The notes beneath the pieces were generated by a model. It was not told where the DNA came from. It saw only the letters and a program-made list of their open reading frames with translations, and did not search any database. From assembly GCA_015039365.1 (NCBI GenBank), contig WION01000720.1, positions 1-22,832 on the forward strand: a stretch of DNA of 22,832 nucleotides, read 5' to 3'. This document shows, piece after piece, positions 19,706-22,832 of the stretch; the first letter of the stretch is position 1, and every line of letters begins with the position of its first letter. The translations under genes and the position numbers were made by a program. The stretch is from Amanita rubescens. Its lineage: Eukaryota > Basidiomycota > Agaricomycetes > Agaricales > Amanitaceae.

Positions 19706-21056
19706 TGTTGAAAATAAATAAATAAATTGTTCATGGTGTATGTAAAACTAAAACATCCCATCATGTGGAGGTACAGCAACTGGCGGAGGTCGATGCCCTG
19801 CAAGCCGACTCGTTGACCTCGCAGGCGTTGGCGGAACTCCCACCCTCAACGCACGTGGTGGCGCTCTAGCGGACAACAACCCACCTCCACCACTTCCAGC
19901 GCTAGTAGTAGCCCCAGCCCCAGCGTTCAACGAAGCCGAAGACGGCATCTTCACCGGCGTTCTAGGTATATTTGGAGGGGCTGGCGAAGACAATGGCGAA
20001 ATGTAGCCTTGTGACGACGGTGGTGGACCCAGACTCTTTGATGGTTCCTTGCTCGATACGGGTGTCCGAGCGCCGCTGCGTGAGGGGATGGAGAACACCG
20101 CTTGGCCGTTGGCTCCCGGAGAAGATAACATGGTGCCAAAGGTGGTGAAAACGTCGGCTGATGCGGCGGAATGGGGAAAGGAGGTATATGGACTTGCGGG
20201 AGAGGTAGAGGGAATATGAGGGGAGGATCAGTAGTACCGAGGTCCAAGGGGGTGGGTATCCGTTCAGATGATTTATGGGATTGAGGGGTCGGCGCTCGGT
20301 CGGGTTTGAGTGACTGAGGGGTCGGCGCTCGATCTGATAATTTGGAGGAAGGAGTAGGGCACGATCTGATGGTTTGAGCGAAGGGGAAGAGGGTACTCGA
20401 TCCGAGTCTGAGGACCTGGACGATGGAACAGCCGATTTTGGTTGCTTGAGGTAGGATGGTAGGCGGGTACGGGTGGGTGCCTATAGATGGTGAATTGGTG
20501 TTTTGGGTTTGTGTCCGTCGCCCATTTGTGGGAGCCTTGGGTGTGATCGAAGGCAAAGCGAGCTGTGAAGGGTGTTTCGATAGTCGATTATGAGAATTAA
20601 ACGAAAAGTTGGAATCGAGCTTGAGTGGTATTTTCGGTTTCTCACTGAGCAAGTCGTTGAGGAGGTAGGTGAAATCAAGCCCATACTCTTGTAGAAGCTA
20701 AACATGTATATGAGCATAAAATCATCAATGGCAACGGCGGCCGACCTTTTTACTCTGCGCGTGCGTAACCCTGATAGCTTCTTCGACTACTTTGGGATCC
20801 ACATCTGGTGTGAAGACTGTTTCTGAATATTCTGCGAACGCCTCAATCTCCTTCTTTGCCCAATCAATGAAAGCTGTCAAGGTATCAACGTCTGCCCTCC
20901 AAAGCTAACATCTGACTCACAACTTGCGACTCGTTCTCTTGAAGCTCGCCAAGAACCAATCCGCGGTATGCTTGATACCGGTAAGCAAACATGGCAGGTC
21001 GGCAATATAAGCGCCGATGTTGCCTTCAAACCTGATATTGCGTATATGACTCTTGA
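19706..21056. repeat. Segmental duplication, copy B (1351 bp)
   Basis: The counterpart of 9366-10731, same orientation. Here the block is continuous with the rest of EXO84, so this is presumably the source locus. Many differences from copy A are one-base losses on this side, near 20206, 20357, 20461, 20476, 20820-20836 (three), 20929, 20940 and 20982-20998 (three). Confidence 0.92.
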
Positions 21057-22832
21057 TCACCTGAGAGCGCGTCCGCAAGAGGGTATTTCGCGCCGCAGGA
21101 CCTGCTTTGAGCCGGTTAAGGAGTGAGACAAGCATCACAACAGCTGATTTTCGAATTGTTGGCTTCTCAGCCTCGAGCAAAGCGGAAATAAGCTGAGATC
21201 TTAACACAGAGAACTTGTTCTCAAGAGATGGCGTCATAGCTAGCCGATCCTGAGCTGCAAAGATGGTTTGGTGATTCGAAAACGACAAGCAAGTGACGCA
21301 CCTTTCTCGACGAGTTCTACGCCTTTGTCCACTCTCGCAGAGCTATGGCTACGGTAAGTTGGTCTGCCCAGTCATTCGTCCATCGTGCATCCCTCTCAGC
21401 CTTTTCCTTGGTGTCAGCACCAGCACCAGGTATGTCTCCCCCTCGCCGGGCCAAATCAGCCATCCACTCGGGCATAGGCGGTATACTGCGCTGCTCAAAG
21501 TCATTAGCGCACAAACAAAAAAAAGGACAAGAGCGCATACATCTCCATTGCTATTGGTAGCCTGAAACAAAGTTTTCCGGCGTTCGTGTTCCCCTTCACG
21601 TTCTTTTCGTCTTTTAGCTGATAGTTCTTCCGCTACTTGCCGGAGCTGGACTAGGAGCGCTTTCTTGTCCGCGGGATGCTCGGTTCGGTAGACATGCGTC
21701 TCCTTTCCATGTCTAATCTTGAATACATTGGTCATACCTTTGGAACGATGAGATTCGTTCGACAGTAAAAAAAAGTCACTCACCGGAAGAGTCCTTTGTA
21801 TCGAGGACCAACATCTCGTTCAATGGCCAACATCGTTCTGCGACGAGTTTACCCTCAGCGAGTGAACCGCCGCTCCTCCCTCCGTCATTCCCAGCATTCC
21901 TTCGTCTTCGACGTGCGACGAGGACGGCATCATCTAGAATGACAAACTTGACTTTACCCACAACCTTGTAGGTTGCGGCATTTAGACTAAAGATTCCTTC
22001 CATCTCGCTGACAACGTGTCTTCCCGGCGTTATAGGAGCAAACTTGGCGGCACCCTCTATTGAGGAATGTAGTGATTGCATCTGGTTATAGTACATGACA
22101 CGGAGGTCGGCAATGGAAGAACGTTTGTAGGTGGAAAGGGTAGACGAGGTCAAAGTTGTCGGATCTGGGATGTGCAAAAGGGATGGCATTGACTTGTATT
22201 CTGATAGTAGGTCCTTGAGCTCGAGTAATTCATTTTCGAGGGTGGTGATTTCCTTGGAGATAAGAACGAACTCTGCATAACTAAAAGACAAGGTTAACGC
22301 AACGTAGAAGTCGAAGATGTCTTGCATACTTTTTGAAGACGGTTCGTTGGAGGTCAGCGGCGGTGTCTTCTTTGGCAATGTGTAGCGACGATTGGAGAGA
22401 CTTTAGTTCTGCTTCTGTCGAGTTGGCTAATTTGAGCTTGAGAACTAGGAAAGAATGTCAGGAGGGACCCATATGAAACACAAGAAGAGACGGACATGCG
22501 TCTGGATCAAAGGCCACTGAGTCAAGAAGCTTCTTGTCCTCTTTTGCTGTACGACTTCTAGCTTCGATGTCATTCTCAGCCTCGAACGAGATTCCTGGAG
22601 ATGGACCTCTTGTTGGAATAGAAAAAGCTTGATGGTGTATTGCGGGAAGAGGAGGTTGGTTTAGTTCAGTAGGACTTGAAATTTCGGCATAGCGCGACAT
22701 GCGCTTCTTAATTTTGTCATCTACACGGGACTTTGCGCGGGGATCGCGAGGTGTTGATTGAGAGGGTGATTTTGTTAATTTTGTTGGAGTTCTACGTTGA
22801 GAGCGACGAGATCTTAATGAGCGGAGAGACTA
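19748..22832 (-). CDS. EXO84: Exocyst subunit EXO84 (5' end outside the window; C-terminal frame broken)
   Basis: EXO84 is part of the exocyst, the octameric complex that tethers secretory vesicles to the plasma membrane at growth sites. Exons on the minus strand: up to 22496, 22444-22330, 22280-21784, 21737-21541, 21490-21302, 21254-20921, 20873-20746 and 20697-19748; introns are 46-51 nt. The visible protein begins SLRSLRSRRSQRR; the last three bases of the window read TAG in frame, fitting an intron acceptor, so the start codon is probably just outside. A coiled coil (KNYAEFVLISKEI, LENELLELKDLL) lies near visible residues 110-200 and a PH-like domain near 230-360 (KFAPITPGRHVV, GKVKFVILDDAVLVA, TNVFKIRHGKETHVY). 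Then come MPEWMADLARRG and DQLTVAIALREWTKA of the Exo84 C-terminal domain, and a Ser/Pro-rich tail ending PPPVAVPPHDGMF. The first five exons are clean up to a premature TAG at 21317-21319, where one base appears missing. Many more one-base deletions follow to 20206. It is either a dying gene or a sequence with indel errors. Confidence 0.88.

Noticed and set aside
1..22832. tRNA or rRNA genes, CRISPR arrays, bacterial-type operons
   Set aside because: No cloverleaf with a convincing T-arm, no rRNA-like conserved blocks, no spaced direct repeats; the genome style is fungal.

Overview
The window reads as nuclear DNA of a basidiomycete fungus, most likely an Agaricomycete. The evidence is many 43-54 nt introns with GT...AG ends, long Ser/Pro-rich proteins, and protein families I know mainly from mushroom-forming fungi. 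All assignments come from reading translations and splice sites by eye; no database search was run.

Layout, left to right. 1-1794: no recognisable gene, ending in a pyrimidine-rich leader. 1795-6173 (+): a five-exon gene for a ~1394-residue low-complexity protein of unknown function. 6967-9008 (+): a three-exon P-loop NTPase of the Crinkler/RHS-like type, whose C-terminal coding DNA is partly duplicated in tandem. 9366-10731: a partial copy of the 3' half of EXO84 (minus strand, degraded). 10741-11366: a dispersed repeat touching the breakpoint of that copy. 11424-12314 (-): a single-exon orphan-type protein. 12315-13499: decayed or unresolved sequence. 13500-13843 (-): a broken GFA/CENP-V-type gene, with a second copy of the dispersed repeat just upstream of it. 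14307-14852 (-): an uncharacterised protein. 14853-17648: no convincing gene. 17649-18674 (-): a DEDDy 3'-5' exonuclease domain protein with a C-terminal Cys cluster. 18675-19705: gene-poor, with a degraded third repeat copy and a relic of a Crinkler-type NTPase. 19748-22832 (-): exocyst subunit EXO84, cut at its 5' end by the window edge.

The main signal is the relation between the two EXO84 tails. About 1.36 kb covering the last exons of EXO84 is present twice, in direct orientation about 10.3 kb apart and roughly 95% identical by eye. In both places Crinkler-type NTPase sequence lies on the same flank. Neither copy keeps an open C-terminal reading frame: the near-complete gene carries a run of one-base deletions almost confined to the duplicated interval, while the partial copy carries 2, 4 and 10 nt deletions at other sites. 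Either the EXO84 locus here is decaying or the assembly carries uncorrected indels in a repeated region. The middle of the window looks like a repeat-rich accessory island between housekeeping genes; there is no sign of a coordinated multi-gene system.
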